Of a stretch of 64,000 bases of DNA, positions 12,001 to 25,017 are shown one piece after another. Origin of the DNA: Anisakis pegreffii (Eukaryota > Nematoda > Chromadorea > Rhabditida > Anisakidae); the NCBI GenBank assembly GCA_035041965.1, contig JAPYMA010000206.1:62001-126000 (forward strand), in the 5' to 3' direction. Positions within the stretch are counted from its first letter, which is position 1. The number at the start of each line of letters is the position of its first letter. The notes beneath the pieces were generated by a model. It saw only the letters and a program-made list of their open reading frames with translations, searched no databases and was not told where the DNA came from. A program made the position numbers and the translations under genes.

Positions 12001-15000
12001 TTGTTGAAAATTTTCAGCAACGAATACGAAATGCACAACGTGCAACGTGTTTGATAAGTATCGTGATGTGTTGACCACGCAGATTGCTGACAAAACAGCA
12101 GCTCTTGCGGATGCGAACGTGATTCTCAACGATGTGAGTCGTTTTTCATCATTTCGTTTCGCTTTTTTTATCATTTCAAGTGTTCTTTTTTCTGTGATGA
12201 AATGAGCGAGGATCTAATTTGTGTGATTTGAAATTAAAAATGGTAGTGAACCGAATCGGAATGGAGTGATTTTGTTGCCATTTCATATGATTTTATTTCT
12301 GAATCGAACATCTATCATCAATTATTGCAGGTACGAATGAAGTTAGACAAACAAGAACGCGCGTCGAAAATCCTCTCGAGAGAGAATGACAAGATGAAAT
12401 TCGAACGAGACATATGGATGGCTGATTCGAAACGTCTTGAAAACGAAGTTGGTTTTTAGAGGGTTGTTTACATCAGATTTGCTCAAATTTATTTAAGGCA
12501 ATGAACCACTCATTTTTAAGTGAAGCGCTTACCTCTTCGACTGCGATTTTTAGTAGTATAATTCGTTTTGTACAGTTTCCTTCTTATCCAGTTTTCTTAA
12601 ATCTCATGTTTGTTTTTATTTAATTTTGATTTTGGATGTTTCTTACTTAAAACTGTGTATTGATTTCATCCACAAGCTCCATTGTCTCTTCGTATTCTTC
12701 TTCTCAAAATTGCCCTCAGTACTATTCAGTGATTAGCAAAAAGTTGAGAACATTGTTGAACAGTTGAGAAATGATTTGGATTTGAGATGTCGAAAGTGTT
12801 CGCATTCAATCGTGTTTTTAAGGTTCGATTGCTACGTGCGCAGTTGAGCACTTCATCAGCAATTGAGAACAACAGCACAAATTCGGTGAATAACAACACG
12901 TCAACGCCAAGTGATGGAAGTGGCAGTGTACATCGTCTATTCGGTGATTCCAAAGCAATTTCAGGTGATTTGTGGAGCATTTTTTTGATCGATTGTTTCT
13001 TATTCACCTCTTCACATTTCTTCATTATTCACAGTCGAACAGAAAATATGTGAAATTTGAAATGAATATTGGAAATTTACACGTTTGTCATTATTTATAG
13101 ACTTTATTATTCATACGATAGTCATTAGAATATTGTCATCAAAGAGTTGAAGTTCAGTCCATTTTTTTGGAATCGCTTTCATTGAGAATCTTCATAAGCA
13201 TTTCGGTGATTTGAACCGTTTGAAAAGGTGATCGGCGCCATTGACTGGGTAAAGCAGTGAATTCTTTAGCGAACCTTTTTATGATGTTCTGTTACGCGTT
13301 TAGTTCGTGAACTGAACTTCTATGTCGCGTCTCCACTGATGAACAGAAAAAAATTCTGCCCGTACTTCTGATTTGATCACAAATGTTTGATAGGCTTTCG
13401 TAGACTTTCCGTAAATTGAAAAAGGTAATGAGTTCAGGTGGAATATCAGACGCTCATAATTCTCCAGCAACATCTTCATCTACACCACAAAATCTTCAGT
13501 CTCCGATATTTGGCCAGGACAAATCCGTATGTCCTCCGCCACCCGAGCTACCATCACTCGTCGGTAAATTTCGCCGTAGTAACAGCTCGTCGGATTCGTC
13601 CAAAGCAAAGGTAAATCAACAATTTCACGTTGAATTATGGCGATGACATAATTTACATTTTAGCCGTTCTCTAGTTTTGTTATACTGAAGGGTTTTTTCT
13701 TTGGTTTTTTAATGAATATTATCATTGTTAAGAGATAATTGTATAAAATCAAGGAAATTTTGAGGCATCTCTATGATATTTTCGGACCTTGAGTGCATTC
13801 CGGGCAAAGATTATGCTCACAATTAGTTTTTATTTTGAGCCCTTCATTAAGTGTTGATGAGTAAAATTAGTTTTTAATCATTAACATTCAACGAAGGGCT
13901 TGAATTTTTTTTCACATAAGAAACTATCTGATGAAAATTTCTTTAACTAATTTTGGGCCGAGCGTATAAGTCTCAACTATCATTTAGGTTTCTTGCATGC
14001 CGTCATCGTCTTCGAAAAGAGATAATAACTCTCAGCCGTCATCCCGAAAAGACTGGAAATCAAACTCGACGACGCGAGCTCATTATGTTGCTTCTAAAAC
14101 GAATGGTCAGACGATTCAACGACCGTCGCGAACAACCACTCGCCTGTCTGAAGATACAAATAACAAAACGGCAAAGAGTGATATTGGCGAAGAGAAGTTG
14201 GAACGAGAGAAATCGTGGAAGAAGGAAACGAAAACAGACGGAGAGCGGTCATCGAAAGCGATCGATTCTGTGAGCGAGAGCACGACGACGAAGTCACACT
14301 CTGCATCTCCTAATTCGTCAAATAAAACGGATCTTTCGAAATCATCAAAACAGACGTCGCAATCAGAAGAGAAGAGTCCCCAAAAGCGAATGGATGATGA
14401 AAACAAAACCACACAACCAAATTCGAATTCCAAGAAGGCGTTGATTGTTCCTCCGCCTAAAGACGAGTCGGAAATTTCGAGTGCATCGACGAGTGATTCG
14501 AAGGTTACTCTTACGATAAACTGAATTTGAGTAATGTTTTCGATACTGGTAGTTCAACTTTTCATAGCTTATCGAGTAATCGAGTAGTTCAGTATGATGC
14601 AATGATAGAACATTTTAACGCATCCACATCGTTATAATTTTCAGTGTGAAACGCGTAGCGCTAAGTCAGAAAACAAATCAGGAAGAGCCTCGGCTGATTC
14701 TGAGCAAAAACCGAGACCGGATTCAAATAAAAAGTTAGTTTCGGTTTTCAGCTAAATTTTATTTTTATTATTAATCGTATTATTATTAAGTTATGGTGGT
14801 TGTTATTATTGTTACTGACATAATAGTATTATTATTACATTGTGTTAGGGCAGTAATTTTTGCTGCTCTAACACGCTTCTTGCGAATTTTCCTTGAGATT
14901 CGTGTGTAGACTTCAATGCCGTCGAAAATATTGACGATAGAATAAATGCGTTAAATTTCTTATTCAGTAGTTTTGAGAATTTTCTCATAATGTTCACCCA

Positions 15001-16973
15001 ATGGCTTTTGTATTTTAAAACAGTTTCATGTGTTACTGAAATAGCAACTCAATTTTTGTTTATTTTTATAAAAAAACATTCCATGCATTTCTTTCCACTA
15101 TGTTTTGCCTAAAGTCTATTGAAATTCAGATCTCACCCGCCCAAATCACTTTTTTCATCGCTTGCTGGACATAGCCGATGGCCAGACGTGATGCAACCGC
15201 ATTCATCAGGTTCTTCCAAGAAACGCAAACGTCATGAATTAGTAAATTTCTTTGTCATTTTTATTTCAGTGTCTTTTTTGATTGTTTTACTTTGTTTACA
15301 GAGACTTTTATAAGATTTTCAAAGGTTCAACGTCGTTGTCTCCTTAACAAATTACGTGTTTTCTTTCAATGAAACGTATGTAGCATCGTTGAGAGGTGAT
15401 TTTAAGATGGAACAAGATGAGGAGATGATGCTTTGGCGAGTGAGTGAACAGCGGAGAAAGGACGATGAACACTGGAGACGGTTGAGGGCAGCTGATGGAG
15501 TGCGATTGGAGGGCGACGAGGAGGGTGATGCTGAAGAGTTTCGCTTTCGACCCAATGATCATTTCAATAATAGTCGAGCACCACCTCCGATGATGGATTC
15601 GATGGGTGCTGCTGAACCGTTGTTTGCAAATGACCCATTTTGTAATCGAAAATCGTCTCCAATTTTTATGGTGCGGTTTTGTCTCACAATCAGTAATTTT
15701 TCTTTTTGTTTCTTTTTTTCTTATTGTTTCCTCAGTAATTTCCTTTTTTTTATGCTTTTGTTTTATTGTTTCTTTTTAAAATTTGTTTATGAGCAATTTG
15801 TCAGCCGTATGAATTTGTATGAATATTCCGCTGTTCGTATTTTATAGTTTCCGTCCATTTCATTTAATTGATGAAAGTTATATTCAATTTGCTTCCCACA
15901 AAATTTCCAACGACCTCGAGGTTGTTAGTAAACACTTCGGACAGTGGAGAATGCTCCTCCAATCTGATTATTGCTGGATAATTTTTATTCCATTTCTTGC
16001 GAATATATTGAATTTTTTAAAATGCAGGTTGATGAAACACGGTCACCAGTGAATGAATTTCCGACATGGCGTTCAACGAGAAGAGGAGGTTTGCTGGATG
16101 GTGAACGCTCGCCGCATTTCATTGATTTTGATCACGATCGACCGAGGTTAGATCTGATTTGTTATCGATCAGTTCAGTCATAAGTATTAGAAATGGTTAT
16201 TTTTGCGTATATCTGATGATCGAATGATTGCATCAATAAATGTATCTAATAAATGTTTAAATGTATAAATAATAAATGTTAACTGTAAATGTATAAATAA
16301 ATGTCCAGTCATAAGTACTAAACGATCGATCATAAAGGTAATTGATTTCTAGAACTGAATGTGACGAACGGTGGACAATGGCAAGGAGTGAGCCACTGAA
16401 TGGACGATTCGAACGAAGAGAATTGCCGATTGGTCGAGTCGACGGTTATCGTCCAATGTTAGTGCCACCAACAGATCACTTCGGTCGCGCTTCATTTAGC
16501 GATAGAGAAGTGTGGCATCAAGGAATGCTGATGGATCCACCTTTCAATGACTCCGCATCCGAACGAGAACGGATCTTTCGAGAAAGATTGCATCGTGAAA
16601 GATTATCCGAATATCCTCCTATCGAAGATTCCACTTCACTGCTGAGCAGACGTGGTGATACGTTTCTTAATCGACGAATACCAATCGAAGATATACCGTG
16701 GGGTATGGATATTAGACATGATGAACGCTGGAGAGACACTCCTTCAGACTGGACATTCGAGGTTATTAACTTTATCTATGTTCTAACCGCATCTTCTGAT
16801 GCAAGCATTATTTATCATTTTTCATGAACATATTCATTAGCAAAGTCATATTCATATTCTTATGTCAGAGCTTTGTCTCAAAATATTGTACGTTTCATTA
16901 CTGGTTCTGTGCATAAATGTTAAGATGTTTTCAGGATTTCGGTTTTGCGGGTCGAGGTTTCCGCCCGATGTAA
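6018..16973 (+). CDS. unrecognised ~1430-aa zinc-ribbon / coiled-coil / charged protein (26 exons)
   Basis: I do not recognise this protein. A model with matching splice phases throughout uses exons 6018-6081, 6632-6790, 7098-7194, 7422-7998, 8137-8297, 8714-8770, 8926-9025, 9159-9265, 9541-9694, 10122-10223, 10347-10447, 10603-10758, 10926-11028, 11261-11365, 11547-11700, 12018-12133, 12331-12447, 12823-12964, 13438-13610, 13988-14503, 14645-14733, 15130-15241, 15407-15670, 16028-16146, 16353-16761 and 16935-16973, totalling 1431 codons including the stop. Residues 39-70 hold CX2C-X24-CX2C (C39, C42, C67, C70), a zinc-ribbon-like pattern. Residues 75-560 are Ser/Asp/Lys-rich. Residues about 560-860 are predicted coiled coil, interrupted by a TKCTTC motif. 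Residues 860-1250 are Ser/Thr/Lys-rich with a basic KKRKRH cluster, and the C terminus is Arg/Asp/Glu-rich. The composition suggests a nuclear scaffold protein, but this is inference. Weak points are the exon 5 end (an in-frame stop at 8370 if unspliced), the 12737-12822 region, and whether 15407 onward belongs to the same gene. Confidence 0.7.
12737..12822 (+). other. possible skipped or frame-broken coiled-coil exon
   Basis: Between exons at 12331-12447 and 12823-12964 of the large gene, an open stretch after a weak acceptor (GATTAG) encodes QKVENIVEQLRNDLDL, which continues the heptad pattern of the neighbouring coiled coil. It ends in phase 2 at 12822 and cannot be joined in frame to the following exon, so the model skips it. 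It may be an alternative exon, or one base may be missing or extra nearby. Confidence 0.3.
16234..16304 (+). repeat. AT-rich tandem AATAAATGT / AAATGTATAAATAA repeat
   Basis: About 70 bases in an intron of the large gene are built from imperfect repeats of AATAAATGTAT and AAATGTATAAATAA. Simple tandem repeat with no coding potential. Confidence 0.7.
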
Positions 16974-19900
16974 GCATTTGAATGATCACTTGCAAATTCC
17001 AAGTTCCTGCCTTGAAGCAGCAAGTCAACTAACCTCAGCGCAGCATTTTAACTCTTTGAAATTAATTTTAGCAATTAATGAATTGTGATCGCGTGATCTT
17101 TATGTGTACTTCTTATCTCGAGACATTCAGAATGATTGATGTCATTGTGTCTTAATAATTGTACGCTTTGTATTCTTATTCTTTGTTGTTAATTATTTAC
17201 TTAGCATTTGTCAAAACCCTTTGTTTAGTTGACAAGTATTTAGAGATAAATCCAGTGCATAATTTCGGCCCGTTCTCTATCAAACATATCAAAACTTTCT
17301 GAATTTAGCTCTCGGAAAAGGTGAATTAGTCCCAGCCTGCTCCAGGCTTGAATCCAAGCATGAGCATTCAATCATATCGTTGTGTTTTCATCCTTCGATC
17401 ACATCGTAACACCCTATTTTGTGTATGTATTTTACAATAGCGATGCAATACCTGATTAATTTTGTTGTTTTTGTTGTTGTTTTTTGTATATTGTACATAT
17501 GCATTAATGAATGAATGGATGTGCGGCGCATTATTGACTTATTCTAGTAATTTTAACGCATTGCCTTTAAAACCTGCCATAATTCAATTAACCTCTCCAT
17601 CGAAACGCATCGAACAACATGTTGGAGTCTGTACTATTACTATTGTTTCGTACCATTATTATTATTTCGTCATATTGTTGGCATCCAACCGGCAATCGAC
17701 CGAAAAAAATTCGACAGTTTCAATGTAAACTCCGACATTTCTTTCTATTCCGGTCGTACACTTCCTACAGTCGGTCGAATTTCGGTCGATATGAAATTTC
17801 GCTGGGATGCCATCAGTATAACGTAACGATTGATCTCTGTTAGTATAACTCCAATCGTACAAGTCATTGTTTTATTGTCTTGGTTTTTGATTGCAAATCG
17901 AGTGTGATATGGTGTTTTAAGAAAGTTTTTGTATCATTTTTTATTTTCATTGCAGTAGGAATTTATTGTTTTGGTATGTGATAATAAACATCGGTGTAGC
18001 CGGGAGAGGGCGCAAAACGATCTGATCCCCAAAAAAAAGTTGAATTTTGAGTCGGACATTTCGATGTTTTCTTTTTCCTCCCTTTTCCCTTTGTTGCCAC
18101 TTCCTCCCCAGCTTCCCCCGTTTACTTCTCTTATCATGTTCTTTTTCTGGTCGTTCAGTGGGAGAGGGCACTCTCGTTGCGCTCCCTACCCCTTGGCTAC
18201 GCATGTGACTGTTGTTATTAATCAGAAATATTCAAGTAAATATTTTTATTCATTGTGAGGGGCACTTCAAGTAATCGTAAAGAATATTGCGCATTTTACA
18301 TAAAATCTTTACTAAAAATGTTTACTAAAGATAATAAATGTCGAAAAGAGGCGAGAAAATTTTCAACACTTACTAAAGTTAATAGATGTCCAATCAGGGA
18401 TAGGATGGTGAAGGGTGATGTCGAAAATAAGAAGACCATTCTCGATCCGAATAAGTGAAAAAAACTGACGATGAGGTTGTAACATAAACTTAACAACAGC
18501 AACATTAACAATCCAATTGATGATATGAGGACAGTTCGAATTACGGTAATGACAAGAACATTAATTTATTAACAGTACAATAATTAGAGTGATATCGGTA
18601 ATAAAGATAATTGAACCAAGAGAATATAACAGTGATAAAATGTGAACAAAAAACTAATAACGATAATAAGCGCTGCAAAACACTGAATTCTTCATAACAT
18701 GACTGACTATTTTAAATAACATTCTATAACAAGAACTCCATAACACAATGAGAGCCAATGGTATGAATGAAGCTAATAAAATTTAAGTACCTACTCTCCA
18801 GTTAGTTCAATTTTCAAGAATCAACAACATTCATTATATAATATGGATTTGGAGCATGGCATAGAATGCACTACCTAATCTACCGAGTCCTTCATAAATT
18901 CAGTTCCGGTGACTATCAATATTTTGTTGAATAATCTTGATTCAGCACAAAATTTGTAATGTGATCATGTTGGTGAGATATTTTGAGTAAAATTTTGTGA
19001 ATGGTATTTCGAGATTTAGCAAATCTCGAAGAATCCCTTGTTTCAACGTATCATTTATAAAAATCGCTAGCGTTGTTACTACGAGTAGTGATCTGACCAT
19101 TTGAAACTGAACTCACTCAATTTTAACATAAATGTTCATCCGAAACGAATCACCAGCCATGACGTATACTCGTTGTTCTTGTGATAAGGTGAAGAAAAGA
19201 TTCGTGGAATAGCCACAAACTCATTTCTCTCGTCAATTCGCAAACTCTCCTACACAACTTCTACTCTTCTACAAAGTCTCACTGCCAACTCACCTCATCG
19301 ATCAACACTATTTTCTCCATAATTCTCCTTGAGCTTTAGTATCCTAAAAACACCAGTCTTAAACACGTTAAGGAATTGAACGCGACCAGTTATAGTGGCA
19401 GCCTGTGACACCCGATTCAGTCACACGCTTTAGTCAATTGTAAATTGCGCGTTTGAGTGCAAAAAAAAGTAGTTTCGCTACCTTGTTGAACTTCCTTGTT
19501 TCTTGGCAACCAAGAGATTACTCCTTAAACACGCTCTCGTAATGATATTACATCAGAAAACACTCTCAATAATGAACTCTAATCAAATAAGGACAGTAAA
19601 AAGTTTTAACAAAATTTTATCGCAACCAATATCGCAATCTACACATTCAACAGTTATCAAGTGAGACAAATCATTCAAGTGATCGATAACACTGAATAAA
19701 TAATCCGAACGCCTTTAATATACAACCTAGAAATGTCGAAAAAAGACAAATAAACTCTAAAATGCAAATAACAATTGTCATCTATCATACAAGTTTGCCA
19801 TACTCTACTAAATACAATTCCTATATGTCGTCAAATAAACGAAAGCAAAAGTTCTTCACGACAACAACAAAGAACACGAATAATGCGCTTTTTGATAAGC

Positions 19901-20535
19901 GCACATAGCACTGATATAACTGCAAATGAACAAACAATAAAACAAATCGTAACAATAAGACCGAACGGACAATGATAAATTATTCTGATTTTCAATGAAC
20001 GTACTGAGAATATGGAATATGAGCGAACATTCCGAAGCGATGTTTGATATGAAGATCGGTGAGGAGATTAACGTTAGGAAGAGATATTGAAATGCTCGCC
20101 CCAGATGGCATTCATCAAATATACGCATAAGTTCAGAAATTCATTTTGACACAATAAAACAAATCTCACATTAATAAGCAACAACAGTGTTCAGTGATAC
20201 ACGCAAGACGGTCACTAATCAGCGAGTAGTTCCTCAGCCAATATCCCGAAGATCACCATCGAACAATCTTTGCATAACGTCTTTTAAAATGCTCCATCCA
20301 CCCCCCAACACTCGACCAATTGCTCATCCCCTATCGTGATATCTTTCATTGCCTGTCAACGATAAAAACAACTTCAACGAAGCTGTAAGTAATGCCCAAT
20401 CCAGCGTGCACACCGACATTAACAATCAACGTTTCAAGCTCGTTTTAATTTTTGATTGAAGCCAAGTCGTCCTTTTCAGTGCTTACCAGAGCTCAATTTA
20501 CAACTAGCAATAATGAATGCACTATTTCATCATTT
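16974..20535. other. intergenic, no gene seen
   Basis: This gap lies between the 3' end of the large plus-strand gene and the 3' end of the minus-strand MATH gene, so it is convergent. It contains only short overlapping ORFs (at most about 95 codons) on both strands without splice context, a TTG-rich run near 17463-17485 and a pyrimidine-rich stretch near 18069-18120. I see no tRNA, no protein-coding exon and no clear mobile element. Confidence 0.6.
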
Positions 20536-22649
20536 TCACATAATGTACAGTAAGGGCTGTTTGTAGGGAGTGCTCTTATCCTTACATCCGTAAACGTATC
20601 GTCCCATGGTCCTTAAATCCAACTCCTCGGACTGTGACTCGACTTTAATCTGAAAAAATATTATGTTGATATAAGTGTTCAATGAACTGCGCTATCTGGA
20701 ACGCTTATAATGATGCTCAGCAATCCCTGTATTTGATAACAGAAATCCTTCAAACTGAAATTTTAGGAATAGGCTGTTTCAACACATAAAACGTTGTGCA
20801 TTGAGAGAAACAAGACTGATGGAGCTGAATGAAATGAGTGCATTTGAAACTATGATCATTTTCAAGTTAATAACGGAGACGATCCTTAGAATTCACTGGA
20901 GTCAATGTAAACAAATAAAACAGTCATGAAAGCACATCTAATTAAGGCGCTCTCGAAAATCGCTTCTTATCGAATCGCCATCTCAATAAACGATTAATGT
21001 CAAATTCAGGCAACACGTTGATCAATGCATCATCACCATCTACAAGTGAACAATCACAAGTCACAACAAGCTTCTTGAGAGCAATAATCGAACCTCACAA
21101 ACAAGATGTAAATTGCCGAATTCGCCATCAAATTCATCATAATCTTCGTCATCGTAAGGCTGCTGATTAAGTGCGCGCAATGTTTCCATCACCACGTTAC
21201 GATCCAGGAATTTTGCATAACCGAGTGTTTTGTTCTTATAAAAGAGCTGAGCACACGGCGTCTCTAAAAAACAAAAAATGAACATTGATGTGTGACGAAA
21301 TCACATCGTGATAGGTGTAACCTCTTCACAAGCACTATTATTTTCAATCGACGATTTTCGACATTTACCGAAAAACTACGAAACTCCTCTTAAATATTAG
21401 ATGCGCCATTTTATCGCGACACATTTCATCAAAAGAACTTCGTTTCAAATTTGGAAAACTATTCGAATATTGGTTTAACAATAGGTCACCGTTGGAGCTA
21501 CACTGATTAAAAAATAGTCGTAATTTACGATGAGCATTCACTCAAAAAATAGATTCAAACAGATTTCGTTCAAATTCATTTCGTTCATTCAGAAAATAGA
21601 TGAGCATTCAGAAAAAATAGATTTTAGACAAGGTTTTTTGCACAGATGTAAATGAAGATGTGAATCTTACCGACATACTGAATGACCTCATCTGAATCGT
21701 CGAGATTGTAAACCCATGAGAAGCGGAACGAAGCCATTACTCTTTTGTGTTGGCACTCTTCAAGTCGTAAAAACACACCAATATATTCATGACCATCGTC
21801 CATAGGCACTGAAATATGTGACAGGTGAACGGTTGATAAATTAACCAAGTAGACGAGTCATTAAGTGACGATTAATCAATCTGAATCCTTCTTTAGTGTT
21901 ACCCATTAAACGTCTCTCACAATGCTATACATCACTTGTGCAATGAGCTAAATGAATTCTTTATTAGATGGGGCAGAATTTTGCGAGTGAATATGAATTT
22001 CAATTCAGAAATACCATTTGGATGGAATTTCTGAAAGATTTACAAGCTTAAAGAAGGAATCATCAATATGAAATGAAAGACGAACAAACAAATTCAGAGA
22101 AAATATTAACGATGTCTGAAAAAAACTAACGACGCGGATAAATCCTCAATCGCCATTTGAGCGATCCGCCTTTCTGATTATCGAACGGCTCGCTCTCCAT
22201 GTACACTTCAGACTGAATCGTGTACTCTTCAATATAAAAATCGTACTTCAAATCTGCATCCTTCCTATATTCCTGCAAAATTTGTCTTCGTAACGAACGC
22301 AACTTCACTGCTTCCTAAAAATAGTGAAGTAACCGCACTGCTGGCAGCGTTATAACTTGCTGAATAAGCAAAAATCCGTGACATGAAGATATCATGAAAT
22401 TGGACAGAACTGAGATGGAGACTTCTCAGAGGAGGGGTTGAGGGGTGGGGGATTGTTAGAACTCGCTAAAGTTGGGCGCACCTCAAAGAATTCGTTGGTT
22501 ACGAAACAAAGTTGATTGTCCCAGTGTGAAGTGGATGGCTGTGGTTCATTCGAAGAATCTTGCGATGTACGCGACTGACACGGATTACGCAGTGTGCAAC
22601 CGTCCAATATATCACAGGGCATTGGAAGTGCTAGAGCGTTTGTAGGCAT
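20536..22649 (-). CDS. MATH (TRAF-like) domain protein, 256 aa
   Basis: Five exons on the minus strand (22482-22649, 22134-22314, 21671-21808, 21094-21263, 20536-20649) join in frame to 257 codons including the stop. Residues 1-56 are a short N-terminal region. From about residue 57 the protein follows the MATH fold: LKWRLRIYP (the typical W-L-x-IYP strand), then DDGHEYIGVFLRLEEC (the G-y-iSvfL strand), VMASFRFSWVYNL, and LGYAKFLDRN (the G-x-x-kFi-r strand), ending in LHLVCEIKVE. No BTB, RING or TRAF zinc finger is visible, so it is a MATH-only protein, a class common in nematodes where MATH domains bind short substrate motifs, often for ubiquitin ligases. The IYP strand is followed at once by exon 3, so a short extra exon in the 325-base intron is possible. 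An acceptor at 22666/22667 lies 17 bases upstream of the ATG. Confidence 0.8.
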
Positions 22650-22659
22650 TTCTGAGTGA

Positions 22660-22672
22660 ATTTTAACTGAAA
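22660..22672 (-). promoter_or_regulatory. probable trans-splice acceptor of the MATH gene
   Basis: On the minus strand the sequence reads ATTTCAG followed by 17 bases and the ATG. No coding exon is needed upstream, so this is best read as a spliced-leader addition site, or else the end of a 5' UTR intron. Confidence 0.5.
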
Positions 22673-23125
22673 TTCGAAAATTTTGAGAAAATTTCCTCGA
22701 ACGATTCCACTCGTCGGATTTTGCGAACGAGTGAGTGAACACATACGAGCACGACGCAATGGCGAGTACACGTTAATCAAAATAATTGAATTCTAAAGAC
22801 AATACTATTGTTGATTATAGTCAAACAACTGACGATGTGTTTACTTCTTCTTTAATCATACCGAATCCACACCATCAAATACAAAACGACAATTCCCAAT
22901 CTCGGTTCCAGATTCGCACCTTTTGTCCAATCCATTCATCCAAATCTCTCTCAATGAATACCTCACTATACTGAAGGAAGTTATTGTCTCTCGCAATGCA
23001 TATCATGAAACACTCTCAAACAACTCATGAAAGAAAATGCATGAAAACGAGACTGCGTTTTCACGTGATACAACAATAATCGATAAGTGCAAAATCTCAC
23101 ATAAGCTGATGAATAAAAACGCCTA

Positions 23126-23662
23126 TTGCACCATTTTCATATATCGTTGAGGGAAGTAGTGCATGCATGGATGATGATGGCTGTTTTAGAATGCAAAACG
23201 ATTCAAACACGATTCAAGCAAATAGTACTATTTCAGTGCAGTTGGTTATTTGCTGAACAAAATTACACGAACGAGTGCAATGATGGTTGCTTGGTCGAAG
23301 AAGTGCAATGGTCGGTCGTTCAGTTCGTTTTTTTTTCAGTGATGGATATGAAATTTTCATTTGGGATTCACCAGCACTCGCCAGCGAACGACGTTCCTCC
23401 TCTCAATTTTATTTCTTCGTATCTTTTCATCTGTTCGCCATTGCACTGCAAGCAAACACCGCTGTGTTCTTCTTGTGTTTGCCATTCATTCATTCTCCAA
23501 ATGTTTTTTTTGCTTTTTGCATTCGTTCGTTCGCTTCACTTAGAGCATTGTGAATCGATTCATTCGATAATGGTAACCGCAGCGGTGGTCCATATACACC
23601 AACAGCAGAACAGAACACGTCATCTCTGTCGAATCAAACAAATTGTTCAATTCAATTGTTGA
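23126..23662 (+). CDS. long ORF of unknown status, 178 codons
   Basis: This is the longest uninterrupted ORF in the gaps. The translation is rich in His, Cys, Phe and Ser, without recognisable domain, signal peptide or repeats, and the other two plus frames of the same stretch are also open for 60 to 88 codons. That points to local stop-poor, pyrimidine-rich composition rather than selection on one frame. It lies about 480 bases upstream of the divergent MATH gene, where a promoter is expected. I list it because a 178-codon run is uncommon in DNA of this composition, but I would not call it a gene without transcript data. Confidence 0.15.
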   Translation: MHHFHISLREVVHAWMMMAVLECKTIQTRFKQIVLFQCSWLFAEQNYTNECNDGCLVEEVQWSVVQFVFFSVMDMKFSFGIHQHSPANDVPPLNFISSYLFICSPLHCKQTPLCSSCVCHSFILQMFFLLFAFVRSLHLEHCESIHSIMVTAAVVHIHQQQNRTRHLCRIKQIVQFNC

Positions 23663-24828
23663 AAATATTTTTTCTTCACGGATTACCCACTGAACCATAT
23701 GGTAACCTTTCCAACATTGGCGCATATCTTTTCTCATTCGGATTGACCAGTGTTTTAACGGCCATTTAATCTCACGATCAGTTTCGCTTTCAGTACAAAT
23801 TTTATCGGTTATTTCTCTCGGTCATCTAGTGTTGCCTTTTCGCATCTATAGATAGCATAACTCAACTCTGACCTTAAACCTCTTTTCGAATCTCGCAATC
23901 TGAATTTGCTTAAATCGGCGCCTCTTGCAAAAGTAGCCAAAAAAACCTATCGCGAAGTGGCAAGCAACTAGAAATCGATATAAAGAACAATTAATGACAA
24001 TAACAGTAATGATATAAGAAATAAAAAGAATATCACGACCTAAAGATTATAATGAAAGAAGAAAATAAAAGATTACAATGAGAATCATGACAGCGCTATT
24101 AAACAATAATAAAATGACGGTGTGAGCAAGCAATTTAGAGACAGATCACTTCAAAAGCACTGAATTTGATGACGTGAGAAGACTGGTAATGCCGCGGCAA
24201 GGAATAATTGTTAATTGAGTAAAAGTAATGTGTATGTAAAAGTCAGTAACGTTCCACGTATTTATGTGTTACGTTCGGTTGCACAACAGCGTTTCTGATT
24301 GCACAATACGATCACAATCGAACACGATCGAACGAGTACGGACAGCGCGATGACGTTTGTTTGCACTGATTCCACACTGCTGAATCATCATCATGCGTCG
24401 TTTCGATAACACATCAAGCGTGATGAATCTTTTTCGATTCGTTCACACTCAATCACGAGCATGTCTTTTAGTTATGAAACAACTTACTTGAGACAAAATA
24501 CTTCGGAGAAAATTTTTTGTTTAAGTGGCCAAAACGGATTTAATACTCAAGAAATACCGTCGTTTCAAGAAATACAACAACATGGCATAGTAGTTGTTTA
24601 AATCGAGTTGCTAGGGTTCGTTCTCACTTGAACTGATCTCAATTTACGTACAATAGGTCATCATTCATTCATGATTTAAAAGTCAATCAAATGACCGAAG
24701 TGTTACGGCACTTATGCTTCATAAATAAATATCTGATGAATTTGCATATAATTTTCAACCTAAGCGAATATCTTTTAGTCAGTGCTGATTGCGATGATAA
24801 TGATTGAAGAACACAACGCAAATCCTAT

Positions 24829-25017
24829 CTAAACACAATTAACTAAGTAGTTTTGGTCGGCAATCGGCGAATGCACGTGAATGCATTCATTCGGTTGCGC
24901 AGTGACAGTGAAACGTTTCGCTGCAAACTGAAACCAAGAATAAGCCTCAGGGAAAGGAATATTTCGCTGAGCAGATGCATTGATTGCCTGAAGGGAGAGG
25001 CCAGTAATGTAGGGCAT
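24829..25017 (-). CDS. possible small protein or exon, 62 codons
   Basis: The minus-strand ORF reads as a balanced, ordinary protein composition (for example FPEAYSWFQFAAKRFTVTA), unlike most background ORFs here. A CCCTTCAG acceptor-like site lies inside it, which would allow it to be a terminal exon, but no upstream exon of matching phase was found. No family recognised. Confidence 0.2.
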   Translation of the reverse strand: MPYITGLSLQAINASAQRNIPFPEAYSWFQFAAKRFTVTAQPNECIHVHSPIADQNYLVNCV

